In this document: positions 1-10,600 of the stretch, piece after piece
Layout of the letters: each line of letters begins with the position of its first letter
Position numbering within the stretch: the stretch's first letter is position 1
Assembly: GCA_004762155.1 (NCBI GenBank)
Contig: SIHP01000010.1
Coordinates: 62,001 to 126,000, forward strand
From: Flavobacteriaceae bacterium
GTDB taxonomy: Bacteria > Bacteroidota > Bacteroidia > Flavobacteriales > Flavobacteriaceae
Direction: 5' to 3'
Length of the DNA: 64,000 bases
Position numbers and translations under genes: made by a program
The notes under the pieces: model-generated
What the model was told of the DNA's origin: nothing
The model's database searches: none
Seen by the model: only the letters and a program-made list of their open reading frames with translations

Positions 1-1
1 A

Positions 2-397
2 GAAGATTTAAATATAAAGTTAAACAAACGATTTAAAATCATCTATTTGGGCGTTCGTCTTGGACTAGTACTATTAACTGTTACTTATAATATTCTTTTA
101 TATTTCGTTTTTGATGTTACTGAACTTGGCAATATATTAAAATGGAATGGTTTAATAGTACTTATTGTTAGTGTATTTTCATTTCTTGCCTTTGGTACAA
201 CTGTTAATGTAAAAGAATTTACTCAAAAATTAAAACTTTGGCTTGAAGCAAAAATTTATAGTAAATATGTAAATCTTAATGAACAAATAGAGGCACATAA
301 AGAAGAAGAACTAAACTTAATTACTTCTATAAATATAGTGAATGAAACACTTATTGAAAGTCCTGCTAATTCGAATAATCAAAAAGGTATTGTTTAA
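2..397 (+). CDS. Two-TM membrane protein, 5' end outside window
   Basis: The reading frame is open to the left window edge, so this is the C-terminal part of a longer protein; the TTG at 47 need not be its start. Two hydrophobic segments are visible (around GLVLLTVTYNILLYFVF and GLIVLIVSVFSFLAFG). They are followed by a charged, probably helical tail with LNEQIEAHKEEELN. Two TM helices plus a cytosolic helix resemble the layout of SLATT-type 2TM proteins that accompany defence modules, but the family is not proven. It ends 22 bases before the PtuA-like ATPase on the same strand, which suggests one operon. If it belongs to the defence unit it could be a membrane effector; it could also be an unrelated neighbour. 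Confidence 0.6.
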   Translation, partial: EDLNIKLNKRFKIIYLGVRLGLVLLTVTYNILLYFVFDVTELGNILKWNGLIVLIVSVFSFLAFGTTVNVKEFTQKLKLWLEAKIYSKYVNLNEQIEAHKEEELNLITSINIVNETLIESPANSNNQKGIV

Positions 398-419
398 ACA
401 ATAATAATTTTTTTATAAA

Positions 420-2462
420 ATGAATGAATTTAAATTATTAGGAATACAAACAAAAGACAGAATAAAAGAAACTAACGTTACCGACACTGATTATCTAAAA
501 GTACTAAAAGAGAATACCTATTATAGTTTCTATTCAAGCTATCAGTTTAATAAGGAAACAAAAAGATTTACGTATCATCCTAAAAAAGATGTTGATTTAT
601 ATTCTTTAAATAGAAAAGATCAAAATGGAAAAGCTAATCCTTTACATATAAACATTTCTGCAATTGTTGGAGAAAATGGAGCAGGAAAAAGTACACTTAT
701 AGAGCTGTTGTTTTTGGCAATTCATAATATAGCAGCAACATGTAAAATACTTAAAGATCCTGATAACGCTAATACTAATTTGCCAATTGAGAGTGGAGTT
801 AAATTAGATATTTTTTACTCCATTGATAAGAGGATTTATTGTATTAGCTTAAATGATTTGGATGTAACTTTTTCCTATCAGATTATTAGGGAAGATAATA
901 GTTACTCAAATTTTTCAACACCCAGCATTGCAACTAAAAAGCATTTACAATATTTTTTATATTCTATTGCAATTAATTATTCTTTATACGGTTTAAATTC
1001 AAATCATATAGGCGAATGGGTTAGAGCATTATTTCATAAAAATGATGGTTATCAAACACCTTTAGTGATAAACCCTATGAGAGATAAAGGTCAAATAGAT
1101 ATTAATAGGGAAGAATATTTAGCAAAATCAAGATTAATATCAAACCTACTAATAAAAACGACATCAAATAATCATCTTAAACTAACTAATAAACAGGTTG
1201 CTACTGCCATAACTTTTACGCTAAATACCGATAAAATACAAAATATTTATGACCATAAATGGGCAAAACCACCTTATAAGTATACTTTTAAAAAATTATA
1301 TTCAGATTACAATAATGAAACTACTTTGTTTACCATATTATACAGTGAGTTAATAGGTTTGAGTAGAGAAAAAGTAGATGTGATTTTTAAGAAAGAGGTA
1401 GAAAAGTATATTGTTAAAAAACTATTTAAAATAGCACGAACGTATGATCAATATAAAGTTTTCTTAACAGATAATTCAGATGATAATGAAGTTCAGCCAT
1501 CTTTTTATGAGAAGGGGAATTATAGTTTAGAAAAGTATATAACATTATTAAAGAAGGATAGTAGCCATATTACTTTTAAGTTAAATCAAGCTGTAAATTA
1601 CATTAAAAACAATCCATTAGTTGAGGATGAAATTTATAAATGGAATAAAGAGAATAAACATTTTCATATTCCTATTAAAAAATTAGCAAAAAGAATAAAT
1701 ACATCAAAACTTTCTGAAATAATTAATTTAATACCACCTTCTCTTTTTAATATAGAAATACATCTAGAAGAAATAGAACACCCAAAGAATAAATCAGTTT
1801 TTAGTGGTTTAAGCTCAGGTGAACAGCAGTTAATTCATTCAGTTCAATCTATTTTATATCATATTATAAATGTTAATTCTGTATTTGGCAATAACATTTC
1901 AGATGATGTTAATTATTCATATATTAATTTAATGCTTGATGAAATCGAATTGTATTTTCATCCTGCTCATCAAAAAGAGTTTATTCAATATATTTTAAAT
2001 GGAATAAAATCTCTAGATATTCCTAAAATTAAAGGAATTAACATGTTATTCTCAACACATTCCCCTTTTATCTTGTCTGACATTCCTTCAAATAATATTT
2101 TAAAATTAAAAAAAGGAGAACCATCTATTAGCGAACAAAAAACTTTTGGTGCAAATATTCATGATTTATTAGCTGATAGTTTCTTTATGTCATCAACAAT
2201 AGGTGAATTTTCTAAAGAAAAAATCAATGAATTTATAAAAAAACTAAATGATACTATTAAAAATAGAAATGATAAAAAGCCACAACTATTAAAAAGTTCT
2301 ATATCTGAATTAGAAGAATTAGGTGGAGAATCATTTATAAACTTAATAGGCGAATCTCTTGTTAAAGATAAATTACTTCAAATGTATTTTCTTGCAACGG
2401 AGAAAAATGATAAAGAAAGTTTGAAAAAGTATTACCAAAGAAAACTAGAAAACCTAAATTAA
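420..2462 (+). CDS. PtuA-like AAA/ABC-type ATPase (Septu-type defence)
   Basis: A 680-residue SMC/OLD-like ATPase. The Walker A motif GENGAGKST lies near residue 84. After a long insert the ABC signature LSSGEQQL follows near 464, Walker B LMLDEIELYFHP near 504 and a switch histidine in FSTHSP near 544. All catalytic motifs look intact. The gene lies 6 bases upstream of an HNH nuclease of the PtuB type, which is the defining pair of the Septu anti-phage system and of the effector part of some retrons. In that family the ATPase controls the nuclease and senses phage infection or nucleotide state. No reverse transcriptase or retron RNA is visible within this window. Function is inferred from motifs and pairing; an orphan OLD-like ATPase is the alternative. 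Confidence 0.82.
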   Translation: MNEFKLLGIQTKDRIKETNVTDTDYLKVLKENTYYSFYSSYQFNKETKRFTYHPKKDVDLYSLNRKDQNGKANPLHINISAIVGENGAGKSTLIELLFLAIHNIAATCKILKDPDNANTNLPIESGVKLDIFYSIDKRIYCISLNDLDVTFSYQIIREDNSYSNFSTPSIATKKHLQYFLYSIAINYSLYGLNSNHIGEWVRALFHKNDGYQTPLVINPMRDKGQIDINREEYLAKSRLISNLLIKTTSNNHLKLTNKQVATAITFTLNTDKIQNIYDHKWAKPPYKYTFKKLYSDYNNETTLFTILYSELIGLSREKVDVIFKKEVEKYIVKKLFKIARTYDQYKVFLTDNSDDNEVQPSFYEKGNYSLEKYITLLKKDSSHITFKLNQAVNYIKNNPLVEDEIYKWNKENKHFHIPIKKLAKRINTSKLSEIINLIPPSLFNIEIHLEEIEHPKNKSVFSGLSSGEQQLIHSVQSILYHIINVNSVFGNNISDDVNYSYINLMLDEIELYFHPAHQKEFIQYILNGIKSLDIPKIKGINMLFSTHSPFILSDIPSNNILKLKKGEPSISEQKTFGANIHDLLADSFFMSSTIGEFSKEKINEFIKKLNDTIKNRNDKKPQLLKSSISELEELGGESFINLIGESLVKDKLLQMYFLATEKNDKESLKKYYQRKLENLN

Positions 2463-2468
2463 TTAGCT

Positions 2469-3431
2469 ATGATTAGTTTAAAATCTGAATATCGTAATTT
2501 AGAAACTCTAAGCACTCTATTTTACGCAAGAATTAAAGATAAAATAGAATTAAAGATAGAAAAAAATAAATCAATTTTAAATAATTACAAAACAGATAAG
2601 TCAAACAAACTTTTAGGTGATTTCCTAGAGAATAAAATTGAAAACCTAATTACACTACCTTTAGATGAATTAATTAGTGATTTTAAAGATGAACTACATA
2701 TTTTATTTAAAATTTATTACAAAAAAGATTCTGAGTTTAAAGAAGCTTTAAATTCTATACTATTTTATGAATCTCAAGATTCTTGGAAAGCTTATCAAAC
2801 AGCTATTGATATCGATATAAATACCTGTGTTTATTGTAATCGAACTTACATTACGCCACTAGGTGATGATAGTAAAAAATTTGTTCGAGGAGATTTTGAC
2901 CACTTTATGCCAAAATCTAAATACCCCTATTTACGGTTTTCTTTTTTCAATTTAATTCCTTGCTGTGTAATCTGCAATAGAAATGCGAAAAAAGCAGAAG
3001 AAATATCATTAGAAAATAATATTTACCCATACAAAGAAGGCTTTGGAAATGATACTGTTTTTACTTTTCTTCCAAATAATTACGAAGACATAATAGGAAA
3101 AGGGAATCCTACAATTGATTTTCTTTTTTTAGGGAATGATAATCAAACAACAAAAGCTAAAAACAATATTGAGTTATTTAGATTAAAAGATCAATACTCG
3201 ATTCATTCTCAAGAATTAAATGATCTTATAAACAAACGTCGAGTTTTTTCAGATTCTTATTTGAAAGACTTACAAAATTGCTACCCTACATTGATAAATA
3301 ATTTTAAAGATGCCTATTTATTGACTTTTGGTAAAGAGTTTGATTTAGCTAAAGATGAAAACAGACCTTTATCTAAACTAACTAGAGACATAGCAGATGA
3401 ACTTAGTATAATAAAACATGATCATGACTAA
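2469..3431 (+). CDS. PtuB-like HNH endonuclease
   Basis: A 320-residue protein with a zinc-ribbon HNH core: CVYCNRTY near residue 120, DFDHFMPKS with the catalytic histidine near 145, and CCVICNR near 165. These give the two CxxC zinc pairs and the DH pair expected of TIGR02646/PtuB-type nucleases. The N-terminal 110 residues are helical and charged. It follows the ATPase after 6 bases and overlaps the next gene by 14 bases, so translation is probably coupled. Together with the ATPase it should form a nuclease complex that cleaves DNA (or possibly RNA) after phage infection. The assignment to HNH is firm; the Septu label rests on the pairing. Confidence 0.82.
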   Translation: MISLKSEYRNLETLSTLFYARIKDKIELKIEKNKSILNNYKTDKSNKLLGDFLENKIENLITLPLDELISDFKDELHILFKIYYKKDSEFKEALNSILFYESQDSWKAYQTAIDIDINTCVYCNRTYITPLGDDSKKFVRGDFDHFMPKSKYPYLRFSFFNLIPCCVICNRNAKKAEEISLENNIYPYKEGFGNDTVFTFLPNNYEDIIGKGNPTIDFLFLGNDNQTTKAKNNIELFRLKDQYSIHSQELNDLINKRRVFSDSYLKDLQNCYPTLINNFKDAYLLTFGKEFDLAKDENRPLSKLTRDIADELSIIKHDHD

Positions 3432-4263
3432 ACCCCAAACCATACAAATATTCTTACCAGACGGTTCACCAACCAGTATACGAGAAGCAGAACTCACCAA
3501 CAGATTGGTAAAAGCTATTTTGTTTCCTAGAAATAAACTACAAGAAGTAGCCAAACGCGACATGGTGCACTTTACAGGCGTGTATTTTTTATTTGGCAGC
3601 ACAGAAGATAGCGCAAAGCCCATAGTTTATATAGGAGAAGGAGAAGATTGTTTTACACGCATACAAGCACACAACAGAAATAAAGACTTTTGGACACATT
3701 GTGTTATTATTGCTACAAAAACAGACGAGTATACTAAAACAGATGGGAAGTATTTAGAGCATTATTGTTTAGCCAAAGCCAAAGAAATAGGCAGATACGA
3801 CACAGACAATGATACAGGCTCTAAAAAACCTTCTATTTCTGAAAGCAGAGAATATGATTTGTTGGACAATTTTGAAACTGCCAAAATACTATTAGCGACG
3901 TTGGGGTATCCTATTTTTGAAGAAAAACGGAAAGCGAAAAGTAATAAAGAAATCTTTTATTGTAAAGGTAAAAATGCAGATGCTAAAGGAGAACTTACGG
4001 ATGATGGTTTTTTAGTATATAAAGATGCTAAAGCTAGCTTTGAGGAAACTAAAGGTATAAACAAATGGATAGGTATTTTAAGAAAAAAATTAATTGAAGA
4101 GCAAATTTTAAAAGCAGAAAATGGCTTTTATATTTTACAGCAAGATTATATTTTTAATTCGCCTAGTGCTGCCGCTGCAACTATCTTAGGTCGCTCAGCA
4201 AATGGTTGGAAAGAATGGAAAGATAAAAATGGGATAACTTTAGATGAATTGAAAAGAAAATAA
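3418..4263 (+). CDS. GIY-YIG nuclease with C-terminal DUF4357
   Basis: A 281-residue protein. The GIY-YIG core is read as GVYFLFG (54-60) and VYIGEG (70-75), with an arginine near 81 and a glutamate in YLEHYC near 114. The last 45 residues (AAATILGRSANGWKEWK) match the DUF4357 domain that often follows GIY-YIG in restriction-like proteins. It starts inside the HNH gene, with ATG at 3418 or, equally plausible, 3424. The first part of this gene is visibly less AT-biased than the preceding ATPase and HNH genes. It may therefore be an older resident gene into which the Septu pair was inserted, or a third nuclease of the module. Confidence 0.8.
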   Translation: MIMTKPQTIQIFLPDGSPTSIREAELTNRLVKAILFPRNKLQEVAKRDMVHFTGVYFLFGSTEDSAKPIVYIGEGEDCFTRIQAHNRNKDFWTHCVIIATKTDEYTKTDGKYLEHYCLAKAKEIGRYDTDNDTGSKKPSISESREYDLLDNFETAKILLATLGYPIFEEKRKAKSNKEIFYCKGKNADAKGELTDDGFLVYKDAKASFEETKGINKWIGILRKKLIEEQILKAENGFYILQQDYIFNSPSAAAATILGRSANGWKEWKDKNGITLDELKRK

Positions 4264-4675
4264 TTAGCCTTTTGAAACATCAAAAAAAAACAGACCAATC
4301 CCCTATACTTGTCAATTGCTTTTTTAGGATATTATACGGTTTACAAAATTTAAATTCGCATATGTTAGTTCTAGTAAGTTTATGAAGAGAAACAAAATAA
4401 AATTGTATGGAGAACAACATTATAACTTCTTCATACAAAATTATATGGTATTATATTACAAATAAAAAAGATAAAACCAAGCCTTACACCTCATCAATGC
4501 CTCATAACAAACTTGTTTTTACAAATAACAACAAATGGCTGTAGCCCACTAAATACGGGGAAAACATGTCTCAAATTATAGTTTGAGACCCTTTAAAAAC
4601 TACTGAGACAACTTTTTACTCTAAAAACACATATATTCGCTTCTGTTAATTTTTAAAAAAAATTAAGAAACCGTT
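4264..4675. other. Intergenic region with one hairpin
   Basis: No convincing gene is present. A perfect 8-bp inverted repeat, GTCTCAAA at 4568-4575 and TTTGAGAC at 4582-4589 with a 6-base loop, lies about 90 bases before the BspA-type gene. It lacks a clean T-run and could be an operator or a leader structure. No TAnnTTTG element is obvious close to the 4676 start. Confidence 0.5.
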
Positions 4676-7600
4676 ATGTTTAAAAAGCTACTACTATTAC
4701 TACCCTTAATATTTAGTATTCATTCGTTTGCACAAGAGTTTACCAGTATTTGGAACACTGCAAATATAGATTCAGGATCTTCTACAGACACACAAATTAG
4801 TATTCCAACAAACCCGTTATACACGTACAACTATGTGGTAGATTGGGGAGACGGATCTTCGGATGCTAATGTTGCTGGCGATATTACACACACGTATGAC
4901 ACTGCAGGAATATATACCGTTAAAATTAGTGGTGCTTTTCCTGCTATTTTTTTTAACTCTATTGGAGATACCTCTAAAATTACAGAAATTCTTTCTTGGG
5001 GTGCTATTGAATGGGAAACTATGGAAGCTGCTTTTGCGGGTTGTAATAATTTAAATTTTGATGCCATAGATGCTCCAGACTTATCTAGAGTAACCAGCTT
5101 AAAAAACATGTTTCTTAATTGTACCAGTTTTAATGGTATTGTTAATAATTGGAATATTACTAGGGTAACAGATATCTCTGGCTTATTTATGGGAGCGAGT
5201 ATTTTTAATAGGCCTTTAGACAATTGGAATACCATTGCGGTAACCAATATGACGAATACCTTTAATGATGCCAATCTTTTTAATGAACCTTTGGATAATT
5301 GGATTACAAACTCGGTAACCAACTTGGATTTTACGTTTAGAAGAGCCAGAGATTTTAATCAGAATATAAATAGTTGGAATGTAGATAATGTAACCTCTAT
5401 GGAATCTACATTTGAAACAGCATCTGACTTTAACAAACCTTTAAACAATTGGAATGTAAATAATGTAACCAACATGGCAAACATGTTTTTTTCTAGTAAT
5501 TTTAATCAACCTATAGAAAATTGGAATGTAGCTAAGGTAACCAACATGTCTGGAATGTTTTTTTCATCTGATTTTAACCAACCTATTAATGGATGGGTGG
5601 TAGATGATGTTACGGACATGTCTAGAATGTTTGGGCAATCGGAATTTAACCAACCTTTAGATAGTTGGATTGTTACCAATGTAACCAATATGTATCAAAT
5701 GTTTTACCGCCATAGAACATTTAATCAACCTTTAAACAATTGGGATGTAAGTAATGTAACCAATATGGAAAGCATGTTTGATGGTTGGATTTGGGGTGGT
5801 ATTTATAACCTGCCTTTAAATAACTGGAATGTTGCTAACGTAACCAACATGCGTTATATGTTTAGAGACAACAGTGCTTTTAATCAGAATATAAATACTT
5901 GGGAAGTAGGCGCAGTAACCAACATGGAAGGAATGTTTGAAAATGCCCCTTCATTTAATCAACCTTTAAATGATTGGGATGTGGGTAATGTTACAACCAT
6001 GGAAAGTATGTTTCAAGAAACAGATAGCTTTAACCAACCTTTAAATAACTGGAATGTTGCCAATGTACTAAACATGAGTGCAATGTTTTACCAATCTCTT
6101 GCTTTTGATAGTGCTATAGACTTATGGCAAGTAACTAAGGTAACAGACTTTTATAGAATGTTTTCCAATACTATTTTTAATCAGAATATTAGTGGTTGGA
6201 ATACGCTTGCTGCAGTAGATATGGAAGAAATGTTTAATAACGCTACCTTATTTGATCAGAATTTAGGCGCTTGGAATATTGTTTCGGTTACCGATATGAC
6301 AAACATGCTATCTGGTACTGCTATTTCACAAGAAAACTACGATAATTTATTAATAGGTTGGGCTACACAAAGTATTACCAATGCAATTAGTTTAGGAGCC
6401 AATAACCTTACCTATTGTGATGGACGCGATGCAAGACAACGCCTTATTGATGATTATAACTGGACTTTTAATGGCGATAGTGTAAACTGTACTTTTGTAT
6501 TGTGTACACAAATAACATCGCCCGTAGATGGTGATGCCAATGTACCTGCCAATTCAGATATCCGATGGAATCCAGCACCAAATGCAACAGGATATACTGT
6601 TAGTATTAGCATAGAAAACACTAGTGGTACACAAATTATTTATGACAATCAGGATTTTGGAAATGTAGTTGGTTTGGATTTTACAAACGAGTTTACCCCA
6701 GGAGATTTGGTATATGTAACTGTTATACCTTATAATGATGAAGGACCTGCTACAGGATGTGAAGAAATTAGTTTTACCGTAATAGAAAGTTGGGTAAACA
6801 ATCCGGCTGCGTTTAAACTTACATACGACACAACGATTCAAATTGGAAATACCACCACTGCTATTAATCAATTACGCGTAGAGCCTTTAGCTGGTTTAAC
6901 CTATGATTATTCCATTGATTGGGGAGACGGACAATACAACAACAATGTTACCAACGAAATTATACATACCTATTTAGTACCTGGAGTATATACCATAAGT
7001 ATTATTGGTACTTTTCCAGCACCATACCACACGACATCTAATAATGATGCATATAAACTACTGTCTATTGATCAATGGGGAACCCAACAATGGTTATCCA
7101 TGCAAAACGCATTTTATAATTGTGTAAACATGGAATATAATGCAACAGACATTCCTGACTTAAGTTTGGCAACCAGTATGGGTGCAATGTTTAGGAACTG
7201 TAGTAATTTTAATGGAGCGATTAACGATTGGGATGTAAGTACTATAACCAATATGAGCTCATTGTTTTATAACGCATCTATTTATAATCAACCTTTAAAT
7301 AATTGGGCTGTAACCAATGTTAGCAGTATGTACAATATGTTTTACAATGCTATTGCATTTAATCAGAACATTAATAGTTGGGATACTGGTGCTGTTACCA
7401 GTATGTACAATATGTTTAGAAATGCAGAAGCGTTTAATGAACCTATAAACGATTGGAATGTTGCACTTGTAACTACCATGGATAGCATGTTTAGAGATAC
7501 AGCAGCTTTTGATCAACCTTTAAACAATTGGGAGGTATTTGAGGTAACTGATATGAGTGAAATGTTTAGAGATGCAGCCGCATTTAATAAGGATATAGAC

Positions 7601-10600
7601 AGTTGGCAAGTATCAAAAGTAATAGATATGACTGGTATGTTTTATAATGCAACTGCTTTTGATATGCCTTTGAATTCTTGGGATGTGAGTAATGTAATAA
7701 ACATGGTTAGTATGTTTTATAATGCATCTTCATTTAATAAGCCTTTAGATAATTGGACACCAAATGCGGCAAATTCATTTGCCTATATGTTTTCACGTGC
7801 AAGTGCTTTTAATCAGAATATAAATAATTGGAATGTTACCAATATAACGTCTATGCAAGCCATGTTTAATGACGCAGATATGTTTAACCAACCTTTAAAT
7901 AATTGGGATGTTAACTCTGTAATAAACACCGTTAGTATGTTTCAAAGTGCAGATGCTTTTAATCAACCCCTTAATAATTGGGATGTAAGTGCTGTTGCAA
8001 ATATGTCGTATATGTTTGAAGACACACCCGTTTTTGATCAACCATTAAATAATTGGGATGTAAGCTCTGTTACCTTAATGACTGCTATGTTTGAAGATGC
8101 ATTGGTTTTTAATCAGAATTTAAATGATTGGGATGTATCCGTTGTAACCAGTATGGACAGCATGTTTAAAAATGCACAAACTTTTAATACGCCACTTGAT
8201 AACTGGGTAACCAATGAGTTACAAACCACAGCAGCAATGTTTAATGATGCATTAACATTTAATCAAAATATTAATACTTGGAATGTTTCTTTTGTAACCA
8301 CTATGGAAGAAATGTTTTACAACGCAGTAGCCTATAACCAACCTATGGATTCTTGGGTTGTAGCCTCTGTTACCAATATGGAGCGAATGTTTAGAGGAGC
8401 TACTGCCTTTAATGAAGCCATTAGTTCTTGGAATGTACGTGCTGTTGAATCTTTTGAAGAAATGTTTTATGACGCCACAGCATTTAATCAGCATATAAAC
8501 AATTGGAGAGCTAATAATGCCACCAATATGGATGATATGTTTAGAGCAGCGATACATTACAACCAACCTATGGACTTATGGTTTATAGGTGCGGTTAGCA
8601 TGGAAAATATGTTTAGAGATGCCACGGCTTTTAATCAGAGTTTAGCCGATTGGAATGTAAGCAATGTAACCGAAATGCGAGATATGTTAGACAATACTGC
8701 ATTAAGCCGTATTAATTATGACAATACTTTAATTGCTTGGTCTGCCCTATCGTTAACACCCAATATAACACTTGGTGCTCAAGGCCTTTTGTATTGTGCA
8801 AGTATTGAAGAAAGACAAGCGATGATTACTACTTATGGTTGGACATTCTCTGGAGACATCCTTGATTGTCCAGTACCTGAATGTACCCTATTAACCTCTC
8901 CAGAAAACGGAGCTATTGATGTACCAATAAACACAAACCTTGTTTGGGAAGAAATATTGTATGCATTAGAATACGATCTTACCATTACCTTACAACCAAG
9001 CGGTACTATAATTAATGAAACCGTAACCACAAATGCTTATGAGTTTGCTACAGATGTATTAGTAGGCGCTACTTCTGTTACCGTACTTATAGAACCTAAA
9101 AATGGTACTGGTATTGCAACTGCTTGTACGTTAGAATCATTTAGCTTGTCTACAGAAGTTGCTGCAGTACCAGAATGTACTGTACTTGCCAATCCAATAG
9201 CAAATGCTGTTGAGGTTGCTCTTGATACTAACCTTAGTTGGGAAGCAATATCTAATGCTGATGGTTATTTTATAACCGTTGCAACCACGCCTGGAGGAAA
9301 TGATATTTTAAATAATGAAGATGTTGGTAACGTGATCTCTTATGATTTAGTAAGTGATTTACCAGAAAATGTACAAATATATGTAACCATTATACCTTAC
9401 AATGAAGAAGGAAACGCAACAGGTTGTTCTGAAGAAAGTTTTACTACAGAGTTGCTTCCTGTTGCCCCTTCTTGTGTTACACTTTCTAGCCCAATTAATG
9501 GTGCTACAGATGTTTTAATAACTACAGATTTAACATGGAATAGTGCAGCTTTAGCCACTGGATATTTAGTTTCTGTTGGAACTACAAGCGGAGGTATTGA
9601 AATAGCCAATGGTATAGATGTTGGAAATATAACTACCTATAGTTTTCCAACTGATTTGCCAGAAACCAGAACTTTGTATGTAACCATAATACCATATAAT
9701 GCTGTTGGTGATGCTATTGGTTGTACCGAAGAAAGTTTTACTACAGAAACCTTACCTACAATACCTGTTTGTACCACTTTAACAAGTCCAGCAAACGCTG
9801 CTGTTGATGTATTATTGGGAACAGATTTAACATGGAATGCTATTTCAGATGCTACTGGTTATTTACTAACTGTTGGAACAAGTACTGGTGCTACAGATAT
9901 TATAAACAATCAAGATGTTGGAAATGTAACTACGTTTGACATTCCTACAGATTTACCAGAAACAACAACCATATTTGTAACTATTACGCCTTACAATGCT
10001 GTTGGGAATGCTATTAGTTGTTTTGAAGAAAGTTTTACTACAGAAACACTACCTATTGCCCCTATTTGTACCAACTTAACTAATCCGTTAAATGCAGCTG
10101 TTGCTGTACTTATAACTACAGATATTACTTGGAATGCTGTTACAGATGCTACAGGTTATCTACTAACAATTGGAACAAGTACTGGTGCTACAGATATTAT
10201 AAACAATCAAGATGTTGGCAATATAACTACTTTTGATATTCCTACGGATTTACCAGAAGGAACGGAAGTTTTTGTAAGTGTTATTCCGTATAATGCCGTT
10301 GGAAATGCAACTGGATGTACTGAGGAAAGTTTTACAACACAAATTATTCCGAGAGCTCCTATTTGTACCAACTTAACTAATCCGTTAAACGCAGCTCTTG
10401 ATGTATTGTTGACTACAGATATTACTTGGAATGCTGTTACAGATGCTACAGGTTATTTGCTAACTATTGGAACAAGTACTGGTGCTACGGATATTATCAA
10501 CAATCAAGATGTTGGTAATGTAACTACTTTTGATGTTCCTACGGATTTACCAGAAGGAACAGCGATTTTTGTAAGTGTTACTCCGTATAATGCCGTTGGA

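Noticed and set aside
420..3431. Retron effector module
   Set aside because: The PtuAB pair can belong to retrons, but no reverse transcriptase or msr-msd RNA is visible in the window; upstream sequence is missing, so this remains only a possibility.
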